A stretch of DNA of 64,000 nucleotides from Larix kaempferi. Lineage: Eukaryota; Streptophyta; Pinopsida; Pinales; Pinaceae. This document shows positions 1 to 10,539 of this stretch, piece by piece. The notes below the pieces were generated by a model that was not told the origin of the DNA, did no database searches, and saw only the letters and a program-made list of their open reading frames with translations. Location of the stretch: the NCBI GenBank assembly GCA_027924585.1, contig BSBM01000050.1, positions 8,008,001-8,072,000 on the forward strand, given 5' to 3'. The position numbers were made by a program, and so were the translations under genes. Position 1 is the stretch's first letter, and every line of letters begins with the position of its first letter.

Positions 1-1
1 T

Positions 2-1519
2 TCGACACATCGTCAATCAGCTAGACAGTCATCCGATTCTGACACGCCTCACTTCACATTTGATTTAGAGGCAGAATTCGAAAACCCCACAGAGTTACCA
101 CCAACCACCATTATGGCTAGAACACCATTTGATCCACTCTTTACCAGCACCATAGGTGAGACATCCACAGACCCTTCTGCGGCGGTGCCATCCATGGCGA
201 CAACCACCCACCTGGGTATGCCCAACATGGGTAACAATCCACATTTAGGAATTCCCAACACATGGCCACCACCTGTTATGGGTATACCCAACATAGGGGT
301 CACACCCCCTCTGGTTCCCACAAACCCTATCCCAGGAATCCCCACTGCTATTCCTAACCCAAGTGTAACCCATGTTGCACTTGGAGGCGCTGGCCCATAC
401 CAGACTACACCTATTGGAGGACACATACCCTCCATAACTAGCATACCTTTAGGCGCTACTGGACCCCTACATCATACCAAAATGACTAGGCATGTCCCAG
501 TTCCAGTCACCACATCTGCTAGCTTACCATACATGGAGAGTCTGAACCTGCCAGACTTAGCTAGGCTCACAAATGACCCCATCAGACACGATCCTGCGTG
601 GCCTCACATGCCCACCAAACTCCCCTCTGACATCCCTAAGTTTGATGGCAAGGCAGGTGAAGACCCCCAGAACCATATCATGTCCTTCCATTTATGGTGT
701 TCCTCCAACTCCATAGTGGGCGACTCAATCCACCTCCGACTTTTACAGCGCACCTTCACTGGCTTTGCAGCTAAGTGGTATATCGAGCAGCCTCATGGGA
801 CGCATGCCACCTTTACCTCCATTGCCTCGACCTTCCCGCAGTTCTTCCAGTTACCTGTCCGCTATGATGCGGGAGTCGAGATCCTACTGTCTTGCAGACA
901 AACCACGGCCACCCATATCACTGACCACATTCATGAGTGGCGTCGACGCCGAAGCCTCTGCAAAATTAAGTTAGATGACCGTATCTTTTTAGATTGGTTT
1001 CTAAAATCCCTCCTCCCTCTTATTGCGAAGGATGTGGCATCTGAAAGACCCCAGTCTGAAGAAGAGGCCATCTTCAAAGCCCAACAGTTTGATCTCATTT
1101 ACGCCCAGTCGGGTTATCTATACACAATCATACCTGACGCCCCACGAGGTGACTCTTCACGTGGTGACGCACCGGGGGCATCACATGCCGCTGATGGCAT
1201 CATTGGCCAAATCACCCTGCAACCTAAACCTTTCAGCACGGTGAGCACCATGCCCGCCCCAGACCTCTCCAGGGCTACATCTAATTCCGGAGCCACAACT
1301 TCTTATGCTCCAACAAACCAGACCCATCACATTCATGGACCCTCGTGTCCACAACATTGCTATGGGCAAGCGCCATCAGCATATGTACCTCCTACATACT
1401 ATACTCAACCTACCACACATACCCCCATGCAGTTCCCACAACAGCAGATGCATTACCCACAACCAGCTGCAGCAGCTAATCTCACACCTCCAACAGCTCA
1501 GGGGTACCAACAACCCTAA
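2..1519 (+). pseudogene. gag: Element A gag (open at window start, ends at in-frame TAA)
   Basis: The frame is already open at base 2, and the first Met inside the window is at 113. Residues 1-165 after that Met are rich in Pro, Gly, Thr and Ile, with repeated GIPN-like phrases. Residues about 173-325 are a capsid-type retrotransposon gag domain: PKFDGKAGEDPQNHI, an aromatic-rich helix region with AAKWYIEQP, then the ITDHIHEWRRRR segment. The tail is Gln/Pro/Tyr-rich. The TAA at 1517-1519 lies in a QQP-stop-QAAGPPP context, and the same frame continues into the next block, so the stop looks like a decay mutation (CAA to TAA) and not a natural gag end. The capsid domain is closely matched in element D at 48,539-48,990. 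Confidence 0.88.
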
Positions 1520-4500
1520 CAAGCAGCTGGACCACCTCCAGCTCCACCTGCATACTACCCACCACAACCTGCTCCCGCACCTGCGGCTCCCCAGAATCCC
1601 CCCAATGCTCAAGGGCATGTGTATGCACAACAACATCAGCCCCAATACCAAAATAACCAACGCAACCAGGGTGGGCAACCAAACCGCGGAAGAGGACGTA
1701 ACCGTGGAAACAACCAAAACCATAACCAAGCTCCACAACCTAACCATCCCCCGCAAAACAATAACGCGGCGCCTGCTCATCAGAATCCTGATCAGCCACC
1801 TAAGCAAGCCAAAAATGCTAATTTACGAACAAACCATCCTTGTTCTATTTGCGGTGTCTATGGCCACTATACACACGCTTGCCCACATTTGGAGCGAGCT
1901 CGGCAACTATGGACAAATGACGCCCATCGTCAAGGGCAGGCGGCTCCTCAGCCGCCACCCAACCCTCCACCACCTCAACAACAACCTTTAGTGCTACAAA
2001 ACCCTTTTCCAACAGAAGGAGTGGTGAACACTCAGCCGTTAGCCCCCCCACAGGGCAATGTGCAACCACAACAAATCACCTACACCGCTCCTGATCAACC
2101 CATGTTTGATTCAGGCACTCACCACTTATTGATGATGTCCACTGCCAACGTAAATATCCAAACCCGTCGGAATCAGTATGGCCCTACCTCCGAAGCCCCC
2201 CCCGCCGATAAGGATACTAACGCTCATCCCACCGATCAGACGTTACGGATACCACCTCTTCCACTCGATGGCGCATCTAAAGCACCTCGTTTCCCACTCC
2301 ACCGTATCAACAACAACCCCAATGCATGGGCTGCGTCAAATTACAACATCGTAGATGACCTAGCTCAATCTCCCGCAGCCATGTCCGCGTTAGAAGTCTT
2401 GAAAAACTGTCCTACGCAGCGCAAGACTTTACTCTCCGCCATTGGGGTGATTGACCCAAATGATACGAAATTAATGACCTTTGATTTGGACCAGTCCGAA
2501 CCACGTCTGCCTTCGATTATAGCAGTCCAAGTTTCTGTTTCTATTCAGAATCTTGTCATCCATCGATGTATCATCGACGAGGGTGCCTCCACATGCGTCA
2601 TGTCCACATTTGTTTGGCAGAAGTTGGGATCCCCTGCTCTCCAGCAATCCACCACTGCATTGCGGGCCTACGACGGCCGATCAGCTCAGCCTCAAGGTTT
2701 ACTACCCAAGGTCCCCGTCCAATTAGGTGGGAAAACTGTGCTCATTGACATAGAGGTCATTAATGCCCAGCTCGATTATAACCTTTTACTAGGCCGCAGT
2801 TACATGTACGCCATGAAAGCGGTCGCCTCATCCATTTTTCGCACCATGATGTTCCCCCACGAGGGACACGTGGTCAAAATCGACCAACTCACATACTATG
2901 ATCCCAATGCCCCTGCAGCACCCGAAAATGTTCTTCCCATGGTTAAACAACCAGCTCCTAGTGCAACTACCTCCTTTGTTTCTTCCGTGGGACCCGGACT
3001 TTACTCAGATACACCAATGACCTCTACATTCCAAGCCATTCCACCACCGTCACCGGAGACCCACGTCGCAAACCTCTGTACTCTTTCACAGAATACACAC
3101 ACATCTGGTAGTCAACCACCATTGATCCCTAGTCACATCGGTGTTACACCCATCCACACCATCCCCTTTCTATTTCCTCCTTCGGGTGTAGTAAGCGCCC
3201 CGGTTATGGCTACCCTTAGTCTACCTGGGTTAACATTTGGATTACCCGTGTGGTATATTTCACCTCCCGTTCGACCGCCGACACCAAACGTCATCCTCCA
3301 ACCGGTACAACCTATTGTTACCACAAATCAACCTCCTCCTGGTGTCGCAATCCCTTCGTCGTCAACGAAACCTCCTCCTAGCCTCAATATCCCTTCGTCG
3401 TCAACGAATCCTCCCCCTCCTATCAAGCCCACTGGGGGCAGAGGTCCACAACCATACACTGCTATACCACCTCCTAAGGCAGTTAAACCCCCACTGGTGT
3501 TTCGAGCTCCCCCTAAATGCTCGTTGTGCGATGAGATAGGCCATCCAACTCATCAATGCCCACAGTTACCAGCACTCCAAGAGCATATGAATATGTTGGA
3601 CGATGACGACGGCATCCCAGTCATTAGACTTGAGCCACCACCTCAACCTCGTGACAAATCACTGCGCACCAACCATCCTTGTGCCATATGTAGTGTTTAC
3701 GGCCACTACTCTCACCATTGTCCCGATCTCCCTGACTATAGAGCAGCATTATACGAGTTAAACAATGTCGATTTGGAGATATCTCCTACCCGAATCGAGG
3801 AGATCTACCCCCCGCCATCATCCTCGTCGGAAGAAGTCAATACAATATATATGATTTCAACAACTTTCAAACCAGAACCCCTTGATTTATGGTCTGACTA
3901 CTTCAATACTGATGAGCAAATTTTGGAGACACTCACTGCACCCGACTATCCTTGGGATGATATGCATCATCGCTCGTACTTCCTCCCGGAAGCATCTACA
4001 TCCACCGCATCTAACCAGCTATCGGTCAAATCGAAAGATTTCATACCCAGTAAGGTCGATTGGTTAAAAGACCCCATCCCAGCACCGGATGCCTTTGAAG
4101 AAGGGAACATGTTAAACATTTCCCCCACTATACAGATAGACATTTCCACAACACCAGGGAAACCTGAGCTCATCTCGCTGGGCACATCTTGCACTCAAAC
4201 AGAAACTCAGGCGTACAAAGAGCTCTTTCAAGAGTTCCGTGATGTCTTTGCCTGGTCCTATACCGAGATGCCTGGGCTCGACCCCGCCATCATCGAACAC
4301 CACATTGATACATGGCCTGAGGTACCCCCTGTTCGCCAGAAACAGCGACCCATTCATCCTTCCAAACTCCCCACCGTTAAAGCCGAGGTCGAGAAACTTC
4401 GCAAAGCAAAATTCATTTATCCTATTCCGTACACCACCTGGGTGTCGAACCCCGTTCCCGTCAACAAAAAGCAAGGCTCCCTTAGAGTATGCACTGACTT

Positions 4501-4780
4501 CCGTGATTTAAACCACGCTTGTCCAAAAGACAATTTCCCCACGCCATTCATTGACCAACTCATTGATGAGTGTGCGGGCCATGAAGTCCTATCCTTCATG
4601 GACGGGTTTTTCGGATATAACCAGATTCACATCCGCAAAGAGGATCAGTACAAGGCTGCCTTCACCACCCCATGGGGCACCTTTGCCTACCGCGTCATGC
4701 CATTTGGCCTAAAAAACGCTGGTGCCACTTTCCAGCGGGCCATGACCTATTGCTTTCACGACTTGGTGCATATCCTCTGA
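1520..4780 (+). pseudogene. pol: Element A gag C-terminus, protease and first half of reverse transcriptase
   Basis: This continues the gag frame; the longest open part is 1619-4780. Order: Gln/Pro-rich basic tail; a CCHC zinc knuckle CSICGVYGHYTHAC near 1,850; a protease with IIDEGASTCVMS near 2,570 and DYNLLLGRSY near 2,780; a Pro/Ser linker of about 1.5 kb holding two more knuckles, CSLCDEIGHPTHQC near 3,517 and CAICSVYGHYSHHC near 3,683; then RT from about 4,380 with VCTDFRDLNHACPKDNFP and MPFGLKNAGATFQRA. A TGA at 4778-4780 interrupts just before the catalytic YLDD. Knuckles 1 and 3 share the preceding LRTNHPC, so one is probably a copy of the other. Zinc knuckles between PR and RT are not the usual order. 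Confidence 0.88.
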
Positions 4781-5695
4781 GTCTACCTTGATGACCTCAC
4801 AGCTCGTTCCCGAAAACGATTAGACCACCTTAACGACCTTCGGCAAGTTTTCCTGCGTTGTCGCAAATATAAAATCCGCTTGAACCCACACAAGTGTGTC
4901 TTTTGCGTCCCGGCAGGCCGGTTGTTGGGTTTCATTGTTTCCCAAGACGGAATCACTGTCGATCCCCTGAAAGTCAAAGCCATCTTAGAACTTCCGCCTC
5001 CTCGCACACTTCGACAACTCCAAAGTCTACAAGGGCGGTCCAATTTCCTTAGGCGCTTCGTTCCTGATTATGCCACCAAAGTCCACGGGTTCTTACGCTT
5101 ACTTCGTACCCACATACCCTTTGTTTGGGATGAGCAAGCAGACACGGCATTCGAAGCCCTCAAGAAAGCTCTCACACAAGCCCCCTTGATATCCCCACCG
5201 GATTTTTCTCAAGACTTCACCCTTTATGTCTCGGCATCTGAATATGCTGTGTCCGGAGTTTTGGTCCAAGAAGATGCCTCCCACCAAGAGCATGTGATTT
5301 ATTACGTCAGCCAGACCTTGTCTGGCCCGCCTCTGCGTTACCCATACGAGGAAAGATTAGCCCTAGCTGTAGTCTTTTCCGTACAAAAATTGCGACACTA
5401 CATTCTACTCAGTCATACCACGGTCGTGGCCGACTCCAACCCTATGGTCTATCTCCTAACCCGGCGACTCCTTCAAGGTCGTGTTGCTAAATGGGTCATT
5501 ATCCTCCAGGAATATGACCTCACTTTCAGAACTCCCAAAAGCACTAAAGCCCTCGCGCTTGCTCACCTCATCACTGACCTCCCATCCTCTTCAACATCAC
5601 CCATTATCCAAACGGACCTGATTGACGAGCAGATCTTCATCATTTCGTCTGACGACCCTTGGTACGGAGACATTTTGACTTACCTTCGTACGTAA
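4781..5695 (+). pseudogene. pol: Element A RT palm/thumb and Ty3-type RNase H
   Basis: It is in frame after the TGA. The RT active site VYLDDL comes directly after the stop, followed by KIRLNPHKCVFC and LGFIVSQDGITVDP. The connection runs through LQSLQGRSNFLRRFVPDY. The Ty3-type RNase H starts at about 5,215 with TLYVSASEYAVSGVLVQED. The catalytic Asp expected near LYVDAS is replaced (LYVSAS), while the Glu (YPYEERLALA) and a later Asp (VVADSNPM) remain. A weakened original RNase H is known for Tat elements that gained a second RNase H. The block ends at TAA 5693-5695; the matching place in D reads YLQTQ, so CAA to TAA is likely. Confidence 0.87.
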
Positions 5696-6913
5696 AAATT
5701 TCGACCACACATCGATCGTGATGGACGCCGTCGCATACGACACCACGCCCCCCGATACCTCTTGATAGGGGATGTACTTTACCGACGCGGCGTTGATACC
5801 ATCTTACGACGCTGCCTATCCCATAGTGAGGCAGAACAAGTCCTCAATGATTGTCATAGCGGTGCCTGCGGAGGCCATTTCTCCGGCATGGCCATCGCCC
5901 AAAAAATCATTCGGGCCGGTTATTTTTGGCCATCATTGTTTACTGATTGCATCACCGCAATCAAGCATTGCCAGAACTGCCAGCTATTTTCCCCCAAAGC
6001 AAGAACCCCCCCCGCCCCCCTTCATCCAGTCATCACTGTTGGACCATTCTGCAAATGGGCCATCGACTTCCTCGACTGCAACCCCATGTCAGCCGGCGGT
6101 CACAAACACATCGTTGTGGCTGTAGATTATTTCACCAAGTGGGCAGAAGCCATGCCGACCTATAATTGCAAAGCCGACACCGCAGCACGGTTTTTCTTCA
6201 ACCATGTTATCGCTCGTTTCGGAGTGCCAAAGCAACTAGTCTCTGACCACGGCTCTCACTTTGAAGATGCTGTCTGGAAGGAATTATCAACCATGTTGAA
6301 ATTTGAACACCATTTCGCTTCCGCTTACTATCCCCAAGGAAACGGCCAAGTCGAAGCGATCAATAAAATTTTGAAGACCATTCTCCAACGTACTGTAGAC
6401 AAGCACAAATCCAATTGGCACCACATGCTTTTCCCGGCACTATGGGCCTACTGCACCTCAACCAAAACCGCCACCGGTTTTACCCCTTTCCATTTAGTTC
6501 ACGGTGTCGAATCCGTCCTCCCTATTGAGTGCTAGATCCCAGCCTTACATATCGCCGTTGAACTCCTACCGGACACTTTCCCGATCGAGCAACGTTTACT
6601 ACTCCTAGAGCAGGCCGATGAAGATTGGCGCACAGCCATTCAAAACATGGAAGCAGCTAAACAACGATCGAAACTAAGTTACGACAAACACGTCCACCCA
6701 AGAACCTTTTCTGAGGGAGACCTTGTCCTCGCTTACGATCAAGCTCATGATAAAACCGGAAAGGGAAAGTTCGTGTCTATGTGGCAAGGCCCCTACATCA
6801 TACACACCTACCTCGGGCAGGGGGCATACATTCTGACCGATTCAGAAGGCAATCCCCTACGCAACCCACGCAACGGGTTGTACCCTAAACAATTTTACCC
6901 ATATAAAATCTGA
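5696..6913 (+). pseudogene. int: Element A integrase
   Basis: Same frame as above. The HHCC zinc-binding region (NDCHSGACGGHF ... HCQNCQLF) starts near 5,845. The catalytic core has Asp in KWAIDFLDC, Asp in VSDHGSHF and Glu in NGQVEAINK, so the DDE triad is intact. A TAG at 6533-6535 falls in VLPIEC-stop-IPAL, where D reads ESEIPSL. After the stop the C-terminal domain continues (FSEGDLVLAYDQAHD, GKFVSMWQGPYII) to a TGA at 6911-6913. No chromodomain is visible, as expected for Tat. One stop is the only obvious lesion in this block. Confidence 0.9.
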
Positions 6914-6944
6914 TGGACACCATCGTCCATTTTAGTATAGGCAT

Positions 6945-7006
6945 ACTTTCTTTGTTCACAAAAATCCAAAAAACCTAAATATTTGTTTTTCTCTGCATGA
7001 CCACAG
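6945..7006 (+). promoter_or_regulatory. Candidate splice acceptor for the 3' RNase H ORF (element A)
   Basis: A T-rich stretch (TTTGTTTTTCTCTGC) is followed by ACCACAG directly abutting the ATG at 7007. Element D has the same arrangement (TTTTGTGCGCAG then ATG at 53,857). A CAG directly before the start codon in both copies suggests the ORF is expressed from a spliced subgenomic RNA. This is inference; the donor would lie upstream, possibly in the LTR or leader. Confidence 0.45.
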
Positions 7007-7444
7007 ATGGAGCCTCTTCCACTCTGCCATGTCGGTTTCGCTGATGGTGCAAGCCGTTGGTCTCCCAATCTCACCTCCGCAGCTTGGGTAATATACTCCC
7101 CTTCACATGAGTTAATTCACATTGACGGAGTATGTTTAGGTGCCGCTACCAATAATCAAGCTGAATACGATGCTGTGACCGGTCTCCTGGCCGCTGCTCT
7201 CCAAATGAGCATCCGTCACCTCAACGTTTTCTTGGACTCACAACTCCTAGTTTCCCAGCTCAAAAATGATTACCAGGTACGCGATCCCTGTCTTTTCAGA
7301 AAATTCCTGTGCACTAAACAAATGGTTAGACAGTTTGAATCCATTTCATTCACACATGTCCCAAGACACCTCAATAGTGTAGCAGATAATATGGCCAACA
7401 ATGTCCTCGACTGGCACACCAGTCACATCATGTCATATCCATAA
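7007..7444 (+). CDS. Stand-alone second RNase H (archaeal/plant type) downstream of integrase
   Basis: A 145-aa open frame with no stop. It matches the archaeal/plant type of RNase HI (aRNH) that Tat elements acquired: FADGASRW (first catalytic Asp), ATNNQAEYDA (Glu), FLDSQLLVSQL (Asp), then HVPRHLNSVADNMAN (last Asp). All four catalytic acidic residues are present. In described Tat elements this domain lies between the Ty3 RNase H and integrase in the polyprotein; here it is a separate ORF 93 bp after the integrase stop. It would cut RNA in RNA/DNA hybrids during reverse transcription, replacing the weakened internal RNase H. The D copy is at 53,857-54,267. Confidence 0.85.
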   Translation: MEPLPLCHVGFADGASRWSPNLTSAAWVIYSPSHELIHIDGVCLGAATNNQAEYDAVTGLLAAALQMSIRHLNVFLDSQLLVSQLKNDYQVRDPCLFRKFLCTKQMVRQFESISFTHVPRHLNSVADNMANNVLDWHTSHIMSYP

Positions 7445-7447
7445 ACA

Positions 7448-7636
7448 AAATGCATCCACGTGCATAACAGGTGCCTCCACAGGCATAAAAACAAATAACA
7501 AAATAATGCATCCACGTGCATAACAACTGCCTCCACGGGCATACATAAATAAACCAACATACTGCATCCAAGTACATAACATGTGCCTCCACGGGAATAT
7601 ACAAAAGACAAAGGTGCATCCACGTGCATACATGAC
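7448..7636 (+). repeat. Tandem hairpin array with constant TCCACG loop
   Basis: Seven short inverted repeats alternate between two stems around the same six-base loop: ATGCA-TCCACG-TGCAT and TGCC-TCCACG-GGCA (variants TCCACA and TCCAAG). Each pair forms a unit of about 51-57 bp, repeated roughly 3.5 times. The two stem types differ on both arms together, so the stem is maintained. It lies just after the RNase H stop and downstream of the antisense gene's last exon. Apparent minus-strand ORFs here are by-products of the repeat. Confidence 0.75.
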
Positions 7637-9268
7637 AATATATCCAAATATATATCCACATATATATATAAGCCAAATAGTCAACATGTCATAGGTGCCC
7701 TCAGCACCCGATATACAAAAAATAAATATACATCTGTCATACAAAAACGCTTCCCCATATGCTCATCAACATTTGGGGGCAGATACAATATCATCTACTC
7801 ATCTATATCCCTAGGATCCTCCGGCTCCTCCTCCGCTGGCCCCGCCGGGTCATGGCGAGTCCAAACTCTCCTCTCTGCAGGCCCCGCTGGATCATCACGC
7901 AGACGTATCCTCCCTTGAGCCGGCCCTGCCGGATCATCTCGTCTACCATCCCTGTGCCTCGCCACGAACACCGCTGTCCTCAATAGGAGCGACTGCCACT
8001 CAGGCGGTGCACCGAAACAACCCTGCAAAATATCCCGATCCAGGTCTCTCCAACCATCCTCAGGGAGTCCAGCTAGGATCCGGGCAAAGGTCTGTCTGAC
8101 ACCATCTATGGCGTCATCGCGAGGGCCAACCCCTCGCCCATGAGCCGCAAATCCTCCACCACACGGAGGAGGTACCGCTCCAGGTGGATGGGCGACCACC
8201 ATCGCCCGCCCCTGACGAGCCACGTAGTTAGGCGGTGGCACTGGACCCACATCTGCACAAAGCAAGTAAGCCATCACGTACTATACAACAATAATCATCA
8301 ATGATAAATCAAACAACATATGATATAATATCAAATAAAATACTAAACATAGCGTCTAAACTCCAGGCCTGTCCTGGGGCACGAGGCATCTCTGGGTCAC
8401 CTCGGTAATCCATGCCGGCGTAGGGGTAGTCCTCAATCACCAGAGGCATCTGCTCCCACTGCTGATAAAAATCCTCCGTGAAGTAGCCACGGACACCACC
8501 GTCACCACGAGGCATCATCTGCCCCCATCTCATCATACGAGGCTCACTCGGAATACCAGCACGAATGGGTACCCGTGGCCGCAAGGTCGGCACCTACTCG
8601 AAGAAAAAACAGCATAAAAATGAGGCATAACAAAACTCGCCTCCCTCTCTAATGGCCTTGTCCAGATCTCTCCGGACTCCAGCCAGAAACATCTGCCCCC
8701 AGGCATAATAAGTACCCTGAAGAACAGAATCCACCATCATCGTCTGCCCCCTAGACATACGATGTGGCACAGCAGCACCCAATATCCGTAGAACGCAGGC
8801 CCCAACAGCTCGCATATCCCACTCACGTAGGGATCGCAGACTAATAGAGCTGTTCTGCAGAACAGCATCATCAACACAAAAAGTCTGTAACAGATCCTCC
8901 ATATCTATACCTGGAGGCAACCTCGGCAAGATATCGCCCACCTCACCCAAGCGAGGCAACCCAGTCAAAAAATAGACATCCGTGAGAGTAATCTCTAACC
9001 TCTCACCCCCAATGATGAAGGCACCCTCTGCCGGCACCCACCAACTCACGAGCTTGTTCAGGAGCCGTCTCACTGAACGAATAGGTGGGATCTGAGCGAA
9101 CTTTAAAATTCCGCTCATAGCCAGAGTCTGTCTCACCCCTGCATCAGTCTCAATCCTCAGCATGAGATCATCATCGATCTCTCGCTCCTGCCACGAGGAC
9201 TGTGGTCTCCTCAACATCCTGCCACAAAACAGAAGAAATTTTTAGCCCCAGCATTAAATTCTTTTGAA

Positions 9269-9600
9269 AAAATCCCATCGCGGCTTTTACACAAAAAGCC
9301 GCGATGCCCATCGTGGCTTTTACACCAAAAGCCGCAATGCCCATCGCGGCTTTTCCACCAAAAGCCGCGATGACCATCGCAGGATCCATGAAAAAACCCG
9401 CGATGAACATCGCGGGTTTTGGCCGGACAGTCGCGATGAACATCGCGACTATCCCCCATGAACCCGCGATGAACATCGCGGGTTCCAGCCTCACAGTCGC
9501 GATGAACATCGCGACTGTCAGCCTAAAACCCGCGCGGTTCATCGTGGGAACAGCCGCGAAACCCGCGATATTCCACGTTGGAGAGTCAACATGGAATTTC
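9269..9600 (+). repeat. Palindrome array with core CGCGATG-NN-CATCGCG in intron 1 of the antisense gene
   Basis: About seven hairpins share the core CGCGATG-AA-CATCGCG (or CC in the centre). Flanks change in step on both sides: AAAACC with GGTTTT, GAACC with GGTTC, ACAGT with ACTGT, AAAAGC with GCTTTT. The left third is an alternating inverted series in which each arm could pair with either neighbour (13-bp arm CATCGCGGCTTTT). The array lies between the predicted donor 9669 and acceptor 9219. It is unrelated in sequence to the palindromes at the same place in D. Confidence 0.85.
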
Positions 9601-9782
9601 GCGGCCTTCGGGTGGCCCATCGCCAAACAAAAAAGACATAATTGACAAGGTTAAGGCAAATAGAGTTACCTGCAACTCGCTGAACCGAAAACCAACGGTG
9701 AAATCTCCCGGAAATCGAGAAATAGCTCTGACAGCTCTATCAAACTCGCACGTAACAATGACACGTCATTTGGGCCCCACGC

Positions 9783-9793
9783 CCTATTTATAG
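9783..9793 (-). promoter_or_regulatory. TATA box of the antisense gene (element A)
   Basis: The minus strand reads CTATAAATAGGG. It lies about 120 bases before the predicted exon-1 donor. An ACGT-core bZIP-like site (TGACGTGTCA) lies just downstream on the same strand. D has TATATAAAGG at the matching position. Confidence 0.6.
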
Positions 9794-9956
9794 AAATTCC
9801 ACCAATTTTCCAACACCCATTGCGGTATCATACGAAGTCCATTTATCAAACCGTTGGTACCGTTTGAATCAGCACAGCGAGAACTTCATGCAGGTTCCTT
9901 CCATTTCCCGTTTTCACGGGGTCCATTTTTTGACTATTTTTTGGCCTCTCTCGTGG

Positions 9957-10530
9957 CCTCGGTTTGCGTGCCACATCGGCCGTTCTCCATTTTGGACGTG
10001 CCATATATCACCGGATTCAGTTTTCCACGCTCGTGATGATGCTTGAGATCATTTCTCGCTATCATGTCCTGATTTTCAGGGCATTTCTTCCATGCCTGCT
10101 AGTCTCCTCGGTTTGCGTGCCACATCGGCCGTTCTCCATTTTGGACGTGCCATATATCACCGAATTCAGTTTTCCGCGCTCGTGATGATGCTTGAGATCA
10201 TTTCTCGCTGTCACGTCTTGATTTTCAGGTCATTTCTTCCATGCCCCCTCGTCACCTCGGTTTACGTGCCACATCGACCGTTCTCCGTTTTGGACGTGCC
10301 TTATATCGCCAGATTCAGTTTTCCGCGCTCGTGATGATGCTTGAGATCATTTCTCTCTCTCACCTTTAGATTTTTCGAACATTTTTTCCATGCCCTCACA
10401 TAACCTCGGTTTGCGTGCCACATCGGCCGTTCTCCATTTTCGACAATCCTTATGTCACCGGAAACAATTTTCCGCACTGATAACGATGCTTGAGACCTTT
10501 TCTCGCCCCCATCAATCCATGTTTGTTCGG
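9957..10530 (+). repeat. 149-bp tandem repeat, about 3.6 copies
   Basis: The phrase GGTTTGCGTGCCACATCG recurs at 9961, 10110, 10259 (one change) and 10408, exactly 149 bp apart. Copies are very similar, and the last is degenerate. It lies in the 3' UTR between the antisense promoter and the stem-loop region. Variable tandem repeats between pol and the 3' LTR are known in Tat/Ogre elements and can seed satellite DNA. Confidence 0.9.
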
Positions 10531-10539
10531 TATAATTTT

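Larger units (their letters stand above)
7795..9793 (-). pseudogene. Antisense three-exon plant-mobile-domain-like gene of element A
   Basis: Read on the minus strand. TATA box (9793-9783); non-coding exon 1 ending at 9670 with donor CAG/GTAACT; intron 1 9669-9219 ending TTTTGTGGCAG; exon 2 with ATG 9217 to about 8369; intron 2 about 8368-8253 ending TTTGTGCAG; exon 3 8252-7795. Exon 2 has the PMD-like wording FIIGGERLEITLTDVYFLTG and, after one in-frame TAG (8596-8594), IEDYPYAGMDY. Exon 3 is Pro/Arg-rich with three DDPAGPA repeats. The donor of intron 2 reads GC instead of GT and the phase is off by one, so this copy is decayed. PMD proteins are nuclear and are known from host genes and transposons; the role here is unknown. 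The D copy is better preserved. Confidence 0.7.

Noticed and set aside
49-444. 131-aa minus-strand ORF over element A gag
   Set aside because: Shadow of the Pro/Gly-rich gag frame; no domain and not conserved in D.
4778-4780. Programmed TGA readthrough or selenocysteine before YLDD
   Set aside because: No supporting structure is recognisable and three other stops occur in the same frame; decay is simpler.
7423-7744. Three overlapping Cys-rich minus-strand ORFs
   Set aside because: Produced by the TCCACG tandem array in three frames; no start context or domain.
9269-9600. Regular palindromic repeats that look like a CRISPR array
   Set aside because: Units abut with no unique spacers of constant length, there are no cas genes, and the context is a plant retrotransposon.
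9304-9645. 113-aa plus-strand ORF with repeated peptide over the palindromes
   Set aside because: Open only because the hairpin unit repeats; the composition is a direct by-product and both strands are open alike.
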